Assembly (NCBI GenBank): GCA_028687545.1
Contig: JAQTZZ010000048.1
Location: 1 to 31,978, forward strand
Direction of reading: 5' to 3'
Source: Candidatus Wallbacteria bacterium
GTDB lineage: Bacteria > Muiribacteriota > JAQTZZ01
Length of the DNA stretch: 31,978 nt
The notes under the pieces are model-generated. The model saw only the letters and a program-made list of their open reading frames with translations, had not been told where the DNA came from and made no database searches. The stretch's first letter is position 1. Each line of letters opens with the position of its first letter. This document shows positions 1 through 5,084 of the stretch, in pieces. The position numbers were made by a program, and so were the translations under genes.

Positions 1-90
1 CATCGGGTTTGCTCCGAAGTGACTGGTGGATACAATCATTTCGGCAGACCCGATGTTTGCTTTATGAGAGGGTTTGCGGGGAATTTATGA
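1..90 (+). CDS. C-terminal end of an unidentified protein (5' end outside window)
   Basis: A reading frame is open from the first base to a TGA at 88-90. The stop overlaps the ATG at 87 of the next frame in an ATGA arrangement typical of translationally coupled pairs. The visible tail is 29 residues and includes G-Y-N-H-F-G-R-P-D. I do not recognise the family. The layout, a tail followed by a coupled small acidic ORF, resembles the toxin tip and immunity gene of polymorphic toxins, but this is inference. The fragment is short enough that the open frame could be chance. Confidence 0.3.
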   Translation, partial: HRVCSEVTGGYNHFGRPDVCFMRGFAGNL

Positions 91-407
91 AAGGCTTAAC
101 CGATGACGTATGTAAGAGCCTTTTGAATAATTTTGCGAACTATCAAGTTACTGGAAGATTGGATTATTCATTTGATTATGATGAAGTTTGGTCTAGAAAA
201 TGCACTGAATTTCTCACCATAACCGAAGTCGAAGCAAATTATAATTCACTTGATGAGATAAGATTATACTTTTATCAAGGCGTTTTTGTGTGTTCTACGT
301 TGTTAAAAATGTTTGAATCAGATCCAATAACTAAGGAATCATTTTCTAAACCTCGATATGAAATCATCCAAATTGAAGATAGAGCTGGAATTCTTAATAA
401 ATTATAA
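87..407 (+). CDS. Small hypothetical protein, possible immunity-type partner
   Basis: This is a 106-residue soluble protein with no signal peptide or membrane segment, rich in acidic and aromatic residues (for example Y-S-F-D-Y-D-E-V-W near residue 28). I chose the ATG at 87 because a G-rich stretch at 77-81 can act as ribosome binding site and because it overlaps the upstream stop as ATGA. The longer in-frame start at 9 has no ribosome site and overlaps the upstream frame. Base composition is visibly more AT-rich than the metabolic genes later in the window, suggesting acquisition. I do not recognise the family. Size, charge and coupling fit an immunity protein or antitoxin, but nothing proves it. 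Confidence 0.5.
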   Translation: MKGLTDDVCKSLLNNFANYQVTGRLDYSFDYDEVWSRKCTEFLTITEVEANYNSLDEIRLYFYQGVFVCSTLLKMFESDPITKESFSKPRYEIIQIEDRAGILNKL

Positions 408-412
408 TGCGG

Positions 413-460
413 GAGCAGATTAGAGTCGTGTCTTGGGAACAGATAGGGACCGTGTCTTGA
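413..460 (+). repeat. Degenerate tandem 24-bp repeat
   Basis: Two adjacent 24-bp units, 413-436 and 437-460, agree at about 16 of 24 positions. Both contain a CAGAT block and end in CGTGTCTTG. The second unit is the start of dispersed repeat A, also found at 1238-1300. Confidence 0.45.
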
Positions 461-488
461 CAATTGACAATGGTTGAATAGAAACGAC
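437..488 (+). repeat. Direct repeat A, copy 1
   Basis: This segment begins GAACAGATAGGGACCGT, runs through TTGACAATTGAC and ends GAATAGAAAC-N-AC. It matches 1238-1300 apart from a few substitutions and an 11-bp insertion in the second copy that duplicates TTGACA. It lies just upstream of the hicA remnant. The copies share orientation, so recombination between them would excise hicB and DUF2442. Confidence 0.7.
457..484 (+). promoter_or_regulatory. Candidate promoter inside repeat A
   Basis: TTGACA at 457-462 and TAGAAA at 479-484 are separated by 16 bp and lie 44 bp upstream of the hicA remnant. The -35 is perfect and the -10 matches 4 of 6. The same pair with the same spacing is conserved in the second copy of repeat A, so the repeat may carry a promoter. 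Confidence 0.35.
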
Positions 489-528
489 ATACAGAAATGC
501 TGGGGTTGAACGGAAAAGAGGGAATGGT

Positions 529-609
529 ATGAAATTCAGTGAACTTGTCCGGCTGTTGGAGAATAATGGTTTTATCTTGATCAAGGAAAAAGGTTCGATC
601 AGATATTAA
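529..609 (+). pseudogene. hicA: hicA toxin remnant, truncated after codon 26
   Basis: The frame starts ATG at 529 with a GGGA-rich site just upstream. It encodes 26 residues with the HicA N-terminal pattern: M-K-F-S-E-L-V-R-L-L-E-N-N-G-F, then K-E-K-G-S-I-R-Y. HicA proteins normally run about 60-85 residues and carry the catalytic His in the dsRBD-like fold. Here the frame hits TAA exactly after G-S-I-R-Y, where the family would continue. HicB starts only 14 bp later, so the central and C-terminal parts of hicA have been deleted rather than frameshifted. The product should lack mRNA interferase activity. Confidence rests on the N-terminal match and on adjacency to hicB. Confidence 0.72.
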
Positions 610-623
610 GGGGAAAAAGAAAC

Positions 624-863
624 ATGATCGATCTTCAGTATTCTCTCGTGATTGAAGCCATGGAAGACCCCGAGTTTTTCGGATTCTATTCCACTGACCT
701 GGAAGGATTTACAGGCATCGGCCATTCTGTGGAAGACTGCATTTACAAGGCAAAATGGGGAATGCCTGAACACATTGCCTTGTTGAAAGAACAGAACCTT
801 CCAGTACCGCAGGCAAACCCGAATCCGCAGATCATTATCCGCAACGAAAAAAAAGCAGCTTGA
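624..863 (+). CDS. hicB: HicB-family antitoxin
   Basis: This 79-residue protein has the HicB partial RNase H-like fold pattern: an N-terminal strand (Y-S-L-V-I-E), then D-L-E-G-F-T-G-I-G-H-S-V-E-D-C near residues 25-39, which is the family's central motif. A helix and an N-P-rich tail follow. HicB normally binds and neutralises HicA and represses its own promoter. A ribosome site AAGGGG (608-613) precedes the ATG. The toxin gene upstream survives only as a 26-codon stub, so this antitoxin looks orphaned and may persist as an anti-addiction gene or by drift. No separate DNA-binding domain is visible, so autoregulation is uncertain. The stop codon is the first base triplet of direct repeat B. 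Confidence 0.85.
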   Translation: MIDLQYSLVIEAMEDPEFFGFYSTDLEGFTGIGHSVEDCIYKAKWGMPEHIALLKEQNLPVPQANPNPQIIIRNEKKAA

Positions 864-895
864 AAACTAGCGAGGCCATCCATTTCATCAAGCAG
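861..895 (+). repeat. Direct repeat B, copy 1
   Basis: A 35-bp segment matches 3020-3054 at 33 of 35 positions in the same orientation. In both places the repeat begins with the TGA stop of a TA-type gene, hicB here and the PIN toxin at 3020. In one frame both copies read L-K-(T/A)-S-E-A-I-H-F-I-K-Q, so the repeat may be the 5' end of a lost gene. Confidence 0.75.
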
Positions 896-902
896 TATCA
901 CA

Positions 903-992
903 TGGGCTGAATTACACAGCGAGGAATTGCTAGCGGACTGGGATCTTGCCAGTAAAGGCGAAACGCCTTTTAAAATCGAACCTTTGAAGTAA
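903..992 (+). pseudogene. DUF4160 C-terminal remnant
   Basis: An open frame of 29 codons reads W-A-E-L-H-S-E-E-L-L-A-D-W, followed by K-G-E-T-P-F-K-I-E-P-L-K and TAA. This is the characteristic C-terminus of DUF4160 proteins, which are about 80-90 residues long and usually sit directly upstream of a DUF2442 gene in toxin-antitoxin-like pairs. The N-terminal half, with its conserved His-rich region, is missing. The sequence upstream is direct repeat B, so the truncation point lies between 895 and 903. No start codon with a ribosome site is present. Confidence 0.75.
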
Positions 993-1001
993 GGAGCAAC
1001 C

Positions 1002-1247
1002 ATGTACCCAGGTGTCAAAACAGTGAAAGCATTGCCTGATTACAAACTTCAACTTACCTTTGATTCCGGTGAACAGGGAATTTATGATGTCAGACCTTTG
1101 CTTGAAAAAGGCCATTTCAAAGAACTCCGTGATATAGCTCTTTTCAATTCCGTCAGAATCAGCTTTGACACCGTGGTATGGAGCAATGGAGTGGACCTCT
1201 GCCCTGAAATGCTGTATGAAGACAGCATGAAGATAGAGAACAGATAG
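1002..1247 (+). CDS. DUF2442 family protein (antitoxin-like partner of DUF4160)
   Basis: This 81-residue protein matches the DUF2442 pattern: an N-terminal V-K-x-V-K-A-L-P-D-Y-K-L-x-L-T-F-D-S-G-E, then Y-D-V-R-P-L-L near residue 28, and a C-terminal F-D-T-V-V-W-S-N-G-V-D-L-C-P-E-M-L-Y. A strong AAGGAG site (991-996) sits six bases before the ATG. DUF2442 is commonly paired with DUF4160 and presumed to be the antitoxin-like member. Here the partner survives only as a 29-codon tail. The last residues and the TAG stop fall inside direct repeat A copy 2, so the repeat now supplies the end of the gene. Confidence 0.8.
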   Translation: MYPGVKTVKALPDYKLQLTFDSGEQGIYDVRPLLEKGHFKELRDIALFNSVRISFDTVVWSNGVDLCPEMLYEDSMKIENR

Positions 1248-1300
1248 GGACCGTATCTTGACAGGCTGTTGACAATTGACGATGCCCGAATAGAAACTAC
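1238..1300 (+). repeat. Direct repeat A, copy 2
   Basis: This is the second copy of the segment at 437-488, with an additional GGCTGTTGACA block that duplicates the -35-like hexamer. It overlaps the last codons of the DUF2442 gene and ends 5 bp before the truncated PLD copy. It retains the TTGACA-N16-TAGAAA spacing. Confidence 0.7.
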
Positions 1301-1304
1301 CGAT

Positions 1305-1556
1305 TCACTTTTTCCCTGCACAGCCGAATTGCTGATCGAAATATTCCTGGATCGATTTCACGATTTCCGGTTTTCTCTCCACGAAATTGACCTGATGGGC
1401 TGAATCGATGTCCACATAATACCAGTTGGTGGAGCCGAGCAGGGCTGTGCTTTTATCTGTAATGATGATCTTGTCATGGGAAATCACCTGAGGATCGTCG
1501 AAGCGGATCTCTGTGATGCCTTGCTTTTGCAGAAATTCAGAGCTTTTGAGATTGGC
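1305..1556 (-). pseudogene. 3' fragment of a PLD-family gene (duplicate of 3093-3344)
   Basis: By eye the 252 bp align without gaps to the 3' end of the complete PLD gene at 3093-3344, with 8 mismatches (about 97% identity). Most changes are silent. The protein differs visibly only at Y/S in N-W-Y-x-V-D and R/K in V-E-x-K-P. It keeps the second HKD motif (H-D-K-I-I-I-T-D) but lacks the signal peptide and first HKD motif, so it cannot form the two-motif active site. Homology stops abruptly at 1556/1557. The open frame continues to 1586 into unrelated sequence and has no convincing start. Confidence 0.9.
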
Positions 1557-1584
1557 CATCGGGGAAAAGCTGCCGCAGTAAACC

Positions 1585-1701
1585 ATGCACTATGCAACGG
1601 CAAAGTTTTCAGCCCATGGCGTTGTACTTTCAATCACTCACACCGAAAATGTGATAGACTATGTAGAAAAGCCGCAAAGAAATGCATGTGGTGAAAACTA
1701 A
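1585..1701 (+). CDS. Small 38-codon ORF, possibly a remnant
   Basis: A 38-residue frame starts ATG at 1585 and ends TAA at 1699-1701, sharing one base with an ATG of the following frame. The C-terminal part (V-V-L-S-I-T-H-T-E-N-V-I-D-Y-V-E-K) looks like genuine protein sequence, so this may be the tail of a truncated partner of the next gene. There is no clear ribosome site. I do not recognise a family. Confidence 0.3.
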   Translation: MHYATAKFSAHGVVLSITHTENVIDYVEKPQRNACGEN

Positions 1702-1733
1702 TGACTGCTCAGAATTTTCAGTCGGAGATTGTT

Positions 1734-2099
1734 ATGGCTGTCAATGAACCCGGATTCCGCCGTATGACAAGCTGGGAACTGGAAATCATGCAGAAACTGA
1801 TGGAGCCGGATTTTCCTGGCAGGGACATCCTCCGGCAACAGTTGAAATCGGCAACAGTCAAAACCATTGACGAGAATAGCAGTCTCGGGATCAAGTGCAA
1901 TACTGCGGAAAAGGCTGTTGTGCAAAAAACAGTTCCAACCGAAGGAGAATATCAGGATTCAGACGGAATCTCGGTCCATATTCTGCTGCATGTTATGAAT
2001 GGCGAGATTCGTGAGCTGGAAATTTACAAGGATGACGGAACGGCAATTTCCGAACTGGCCAAACCTGCTGAACTAAAAGTTCTGATTCTTGATTCTTAA
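1734..2099 (+). CDS. DUF6984-like small protein
   Basis: This is a 121-residue soluble protein. The N-terminus R-R-M-T-S-W-E-L-E-I-M-Q-K-L and F-P-G-R-D-I-L-R-Q-Q-L, then P-T-E-G-E-Y-x-D-S-D-G and a strand-rich C-terminus ending E-L-E-I-Y-K-D-D-G, recall the DUF6984 family. That family is often found near small toxin-antitoxin or immunity genes. I chose ATG 1734 because GGAG at 1724-1727 gives good spacing. An in-frame ATG at 1701 overlaps the stop of the small ORF upstream and could be used by coupling. Function is unknown. The family name is from memory and moderately certain. Confidence 0.6.
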   Translation: MAVNEPGFRRMTSWELEIMQKLMEPDFPGRDILRQQLKSATVKTIDENSSLGIKCNTAEKAVVQKTVPTEGEYQDSDGISVHILLHVMNGEIRELEIYKDDGTAISELAKPAELKVLILDS

Positions 2100-2152
2100 A
2101 ATCCTGGACTGCAAATAAAAATGATTGTGAGTAAGAGGAAAATCTGTTGCGA

Positions 2153-2345
2153 ATGCATTCTAATCTCTATAAAGCAGTTCTCGTAACTCCTGAAGACGCT
2201 CCAAAATTAACATTTAATGGAAGTAATGAGATTAATACTATAAAAAAAGGGCATTGATGAACCCGATGAGTTTATGAAATTATACAAGATGAAAAAGATC
2301 ATGGGGCTTGAGTCTGTGACAGAGCGGAAAAGAGGGAATTTTTGA
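2153..2345 (+). pseudogene. Small gene frameshifted in an A7 run
   Basis: The frame begins ATG at 2153 and reads M-H-S-N-L-Y-K-A-V-L-V-T-P-E-D-A-P-K. It is cut off by a TGA at 2255-2257 shortly after an A7 tract (2242-2248). Removing one A joins it to a second frame, K-K-G-I-D-E-P-D-E-F-M-K-L-Y-K-M-K-K, ending TGA at 2343-2345. The restored protein would have about 63 residues, with a charged helical C-terminus like a small antitoxin. I do not recognise the family. A homopolymer sequencing error would give the same picture. Confidence 0.45.
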
Positions 2346-2370
2346 CAACAGGCACATAAGTCTTTAAAAT
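2342..2370 (+). promoter_or_regulatory. Sigma70-type promoter for the antitoxin/PIN operon
   Basis: TTGACA (2342-2347) and TAAAAT (2365-2370) are separated by 17 bp and lie 18 bp upstream of the antitoxin ATG. AGGAG at 2379-2383 is the ribosome site. The perfect -35 and optimal spacing make this one of the best promoters in the window. Confidence 0.65.
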
Positions 2371-2388
2371 TGGATTACAGGAGCTTCA

Positions 2389-2616
2389 ATGGCAAACGGA
2401 ATTTATAAGAAAACACTTTATAACCAGAAAAATAAGCTTGTTATAAATCTTTCTGATGATTTCATCAATAAAATGATCGAAGTACTGATAATTCCTACTG
2501 ATGCAAGACAATCATCCAAAATCAAAGTTTTTGACGAAATCCCGGAATCATTTCACAATCCTGTTAAATTAAAGGAAATCAAACTTTTTTCCAGGGATGA
2601 AATTCATGAACGGTAG
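2389..2616 (+). CDS. Antitoxin of a PIN-domain toxin-antitoxin pair
   Basis: This 75-residue protein lies directly upstream of, and overlaps by 20 bp, the PIN-domain gene, the classic antitoxin-first order. The N-terminal half contains a strand/helix pattern (K-L-V-I-N-L-S-D-D-F-I-N-K-M-I-E-V-L-I-I-P). The C-terminus, N-P-V-K-L-K-E-I-K-L-F-S-R-D-E-I-H-E-R, resembles the toxin-wrapping tail of antitoxins paired with PIN ribonucleases. A strong AGGAG site and promoter precede it. Such antitoxins usually autoregulate with their toxin. I cannot assign it to VapB or another subfamily. Confidence 0.75.
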   Translation: MANGIYKKTLYNQKNKLVINLSDDFINKMIEVLIIPTDARQSSKIKVFDEIPESFHNPVKLKEIKLFSRDEIHER

Positions 2617-3022
2617 AGTTTTCATCGACACCAATGTTCTGGTATACGCAGTTCTGGAAAGCGAAAAGGAAAAACATTCCAGAATTCTCGATTTTTTCTC
2701 AGGCCTAAAAAAGAAAAGAATCTTCATCTCATATCAGGTGATCAACGAACTGTATTTCGTTCTGCTCAGAAACAAAATCCATGAAGAAGCGATAGAAGTG
2801 TTCATAGATGATGTAATTGCCAAATTCAACGTGCTTCCAATGGATATCACGACAATCAAAAAAGGATGGCACCTCAGAAAAAAATACCGTCTGTCTTACT
2901 GGGACAGCTTGATCTGTGCCTCAGCCCTGGATGCAGGATGTAGGATTGTCTATTCTGAAGACATGCATTCAGGAATGAAGATTGAAAAATCCTTGGTGAT
3001 TATCAACCCATTTGAAACTTGA
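2597..3022 (+). CDS. PIN-domain ribonuclease toxin (VapC-like)
   Basis: This 141-residue protein has PIN architecture, with Asp in V-F-I-D-T-N (D11), Glu in V-I-N-E-L (E51), Asp in Y-W-D-S-L-I (D103) and an acidic pair in Y-S-E-D-M-H (E121/D122). These are the metal-binding residues of PIN nucleases, which cleave RNA. All are present, so the toxin looks active. The start may be ATG 2597 or ATG 2606. Both lie inside the end of the antitoxin gene, implying translational coupling. The stop is the start of direct repeat B. Its composition is AT-rich like the rest of this patch, and it is the only TA pair in 1-3090 that appears intact. Confidence 0.88.
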   Translation: MKFMNGRVFIDTNVLVYAVLESEKEKHSRILDFFSGLKKKRIFISYQVINELYFVLLRNKIHEEAIEVFIDDVIAKFNVLPMDITTIKKGWHLRKKYRLSYWDSLICASALDAGCRIVYSEDMHSGMKIEKSLVIINPFET

Positions 3023-3054
3023 AAGCTAGCGAGGCTATCCATTTCATCAAGCAG
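3020..3054 (+). repeat. Direct repeat B, copy 2
   Basis: This is the second copy of the 35-bp segment at 861-895 (33 of 35 identical), again beginning with the TGA stop of a toxin-antitoxin gene. The open frame through it continues for about a dozen codons toward the end of the PLD gene. Here it is followed by 38 bp and then the PLD 3' end. Confidence 0.75.
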
Positions 3055-3092
3055 GCATTATTAGCATTCAAAGATGAAACCTGCGATCTGAA

Positions 3093-4157
3093 TCACTTTT
3101 TCCCTGCGCAGCCGAATTGCTGATCGAAATATTCCTGGATCGATTTCACGATTTCCGGTTTTTTCTCCACGAAATTGACCTGATGGGCTGAATCGATGTC
3201 CACGGAATACCAGTTGGTTGAGCCGAGCAGGGCTGTGCTTTTATCTGTTATGATGATCTTGTCGTGGGAAATCACCTGCGGATCGTCGAAGCGGATCTCT
3301 GTGATGCCTTGCTTTTGCAGAAATTCAGAGCTTTTGAGATTGGCTTCGTTGATGTCCCTGTTGAAGCTGAGAGCGCTCTGCTCCAAAACCACCCTGACTG
3401 CCACCCCGCGTTTTGCCGCTGCAGAGAGAGCCTGGAAAAGTCTGGCTGTATGCGACTCAGGCTTGTCCACAGGATATGCGAACAGATAGGTAGCCACGCA
3501 GATCTCTTTTTTGGCGGATTCGATTATTTTCAGGGCCTGCTCGAAAAAGAGCCGGTCTGTGATCATTAGCTCGTCTGAGTCGCCGGCCTGAACATTCACA
3601 TCCATGCTGCTGTCCCTGATCAGGCTGTCCAGATATCCGGCCAGCGCTTTGCCGATCTTTTCCGATTCCAGGAATAGATTGGATTCATTGTTCTTTGTCA
3701 TGGAGGTTGTGGTGAGATTTGTGGAGCCTGCCAGCACGAATTTTCCGTCAAATACGCAACACTTGGCGTGCGAGATCCGCTTACTGGAATCAGAAAAGAC
3801 TTTGATCCCGCTTTTTTCCAGAATTGCCTTGGTCTGAATGTTGTTTTCGCAGACCCCTTTTTTGTCCCCTTCCAGAAAGATGCTGATTTCAACGCCTCTC
3901 TGATGAGCTTTGATCAGGGAGTCGATGATCCGCTGATTCAGTTCGCCTTTGCTGGAAAAAGAGTACTGGCCTGCGATAATGGATTTTGAAGCCTGATTGA
4001 TCAGGGAGATCAGGACTTCCGGGTATTGTTTGTTGAAAACAGGTGTATTGGGGCGGACAGGCACTGCGGCCTGGGAGCTGAAACAGAAGCATGCAGCCAG
4101 CATAAAGATCAGAAATCTGTTCAGAACATTTAAATTACCTGAGTAAATGATTCCCAT
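3093..4157 (-). CDS. Exported phospholipase-D-family protein (two HKD motifs)
   Basis: This 354-residue protein has a hydrophobic export signal around residues 11-31 (L-I-F-M-L-A-A-C-F-C-F, then S-Q-A-A) and two PLD repeats. HKD motif 1 is H130-K132-D137, followed by G-S-T-N-L-T. Motif 2 is H298-K300-D305, followed by G-S-T-N-W-Y. PLD-family enzymes use the paired histidines for a phosphodiester transfer. Small secreted members include the Nuc endonuclease type and phospholipases, and the substrate cannot be read here. Both motifs are intact. The ATG at 4157 has GGAAAG almost adjacent, which is closer than usual, and no better in-frame start precedes the signal peptide. Its last 252 bp are duplicated at 1305-1556. 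Confidence 0.88.
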   Translation of the reverse strand: MGIIYSGNLNVLNRFLIFMLAACFCFSSQAAVPVRPNTPVFNKQYPEVLISLINQASKSIIAGQYSFSSKGELNQRIIDSLIKAHQRGVEISIFLEGDKKGVCENNIQTKAILEKSGIKVFSDSSKRISHAKCCVFDGKFVLAGSTNLTTTSMTKNNESNLFLESEKIGKALAGYLDSLIRDSSMDVNVQAGDSDELMITDRLFFEQALKIIESAKKEICVATYLFAYPVDKPESHTARLFQALSAAAKRGVAVRVVLEQSALSFNRDINEANLKSSEFLQKQGITEIRFDDPQVISHDKIIITDKSTALLGSTNWYSVDIDSAHQVNFVEKKPEIVKSIQEYFDQQFGCAGKK

Positions 4158-4230
4158 CTTTCCATGCTATCCCTGCTTGAAAAAAATGTAAATAGAGATT
4201 GATGCAGAAATCCCTGGTGACTGAAAGGGA

Positions 4231-4258
4231 TTGACTTACAGGTAAAATGCGCTACAAT
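4231..4258 (+). promoter_or_regulatory. Sigma70-type promoter for the ankyrin gene
   Basis: TTGACT (4231-4236) and TACAAT (4253-4258) are separated by 16 bp, 54 bp upstream of the chosen ATG at 4313. Confidence 0.6.
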
Positions 4259-4312
4259 CAATTCAGAAAAGGAAGATTCTGCGATTTGGAAATTCATGAA
4301 GGGGGATTTGCG

Positions 4313-4993
4313 ATGAGATTTTTTTTAGCATTGATGCTTATTTCCATTTTCTGCCTGCTGGCAGGAACTGAAGATAACCGCCTTTTTACAGCCATCAGCC
4401 AGGGAAAAGTCGATGACGTCAAACATGCCCTTCTGCAGGGCGCAGATCCTGAGGCAATCAATCCTGATACAGGATGCACTCCGCTCGCAGCTGCAGTCAG
4501 AACAGGAAACAAAGATGTTGTGGATCTTTTTTTCCTGATCGAGTCCAATGTCAATCTGAAGGACAAGAAAGGCCTGACTGCACTGTATCACGCCATTGCA
4601 GCTAAAAAAATCGGCATGGTCAAACTGCTGCTGGACCACAAGGCTAAAATCAATGAAGAGGACAATTCCAAAGTTACTCCTCTTATGTATGCTGTCGATA
4701 ATGACCAGCTGGAAATAACGAAACTGCTGATTGAAAAGGGTGCTGACCTGAATGCCAGAGACAAGAACGGCACCACAGCCCTGATCTATGCAGTGGCCCA
4801 GCAGAAAAAAGAAATGGTGAAGCTCCTGCTCGAGCGGGGAGCTTTCAAGCACTATGTCGACAACTTCGGAAACGATGCTCTTAAAATTGCGACGCAGTTG
4901 AAAAATAAGGAGATCATACAGCTCCTTACTCTGAGGAAGGACACAACCAAACCCCAGCAGAAAGATATTCAGTCACTGTATCTTTTCAAATAA
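4313..4993 (+). CDS. Exported ankyrin-repeat protein
   Basis: This 226-residue protein has a signal peptide (M-R-F-F-L-A-L-M-L-I-S-I-F-C-L-L-A-G) and roughly five or six ankyrin repeats. Visible repeat signatures include G-A-D-P-E-A-I, T-P-L-A-A-A-V-R-T-G, L-T-A-L-Y-H-A-I, V-T-P-L-M-Y-A-V, G-A-D-L-N-A-R-D-K-N-G-T-T-A-L and K-L-L-L-E-R-G-A. Ankyrin arrays bind proteins, so as an exported protein it likely acts in the periplasm or outside. ATG 4313 is chosen over the in-frame ATG at 4247 because GGGGG (4301-4305) precedes it at good spacing, it starts a clean signal peptide, and the upstream ATG overlaps the promoter -10. It lies between two other exported proteins, with no enzyme domain of its own. 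Confidence 0.9.
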   Translation: MRFFLALMLISIFCLLAGTEDNRLFTAISQGKVDDVKHALLQGADPEAINPDTGCTPLAAAVRTGNKDVVDLFFLIESNVNLKDKKGLTALYHAIAAKKIGMVKLLLDHKAKINEEDNSKVTPLMYAVDNDQLEITKLLIEKGADLNARDKNGTTALIYAVAQQKKEMVKLLLERGAFKHYVDNFGNDALKIATQLKNKEIIQLLTLRKDTTKPQQKDIQSLYLFK

Positions 4994-5029
4994 AGGAAAG
5001 CTTCGGGATTTTCGAAGAATGCTGCTGTA

Positions 5030-5056
5030 TTGCATTCTCAATCTGTTTAAGATAAT
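5030..5056 (+). promoter_or_regulatory. Candidate promoter for the DUF1460 gene
   Basis: TTGCAT (5030-5035) and GATAAT (5051-5056) are 15 bp apart in an AT-rich 91-bp gap, 28 bp before the ATG at 5085. The spacing is slightly short. Confidence 0.4.
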
Positions 5057-5084
5057 TTATCTGTAAAATAATCAGGAAGGTGAT

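Noticed and set aside
1476-1694. 72-codon plus-strand ORF
   Set aside because: Most of it is the antisense of the PLD 3' fragment, and the same antisense ORF start recurs at 3264 over the complete PLD gene. It is a shadow of the minus-strand coding sequence.
413-3090. Integron cassette array
   Set aside because: Small TA-like genes in one orientation with interspersed repeats suggested it, but the repeats are direct, not attC-like imperfect palindromes with RYYYAAC/GTTRRRY ends. No integrase is visible, and the PLD fragment is on the opposite strand.
4325-4852. 175-codon minus-strand ORF opposite the ankyrin gene
   Set aside because: Its length comes from the repetitive codon pattern of the ankyrin repeats. 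The plus strand has signal peptide, ribosome site, promoter and a recognisable domain, and the minus ORF has none.
4995-5020. Hairpin CTTCG/CGAAG after the ankyrin gene
   Set aside because: Only five base pairs and no T-tract. It is not distinguishable from chance.
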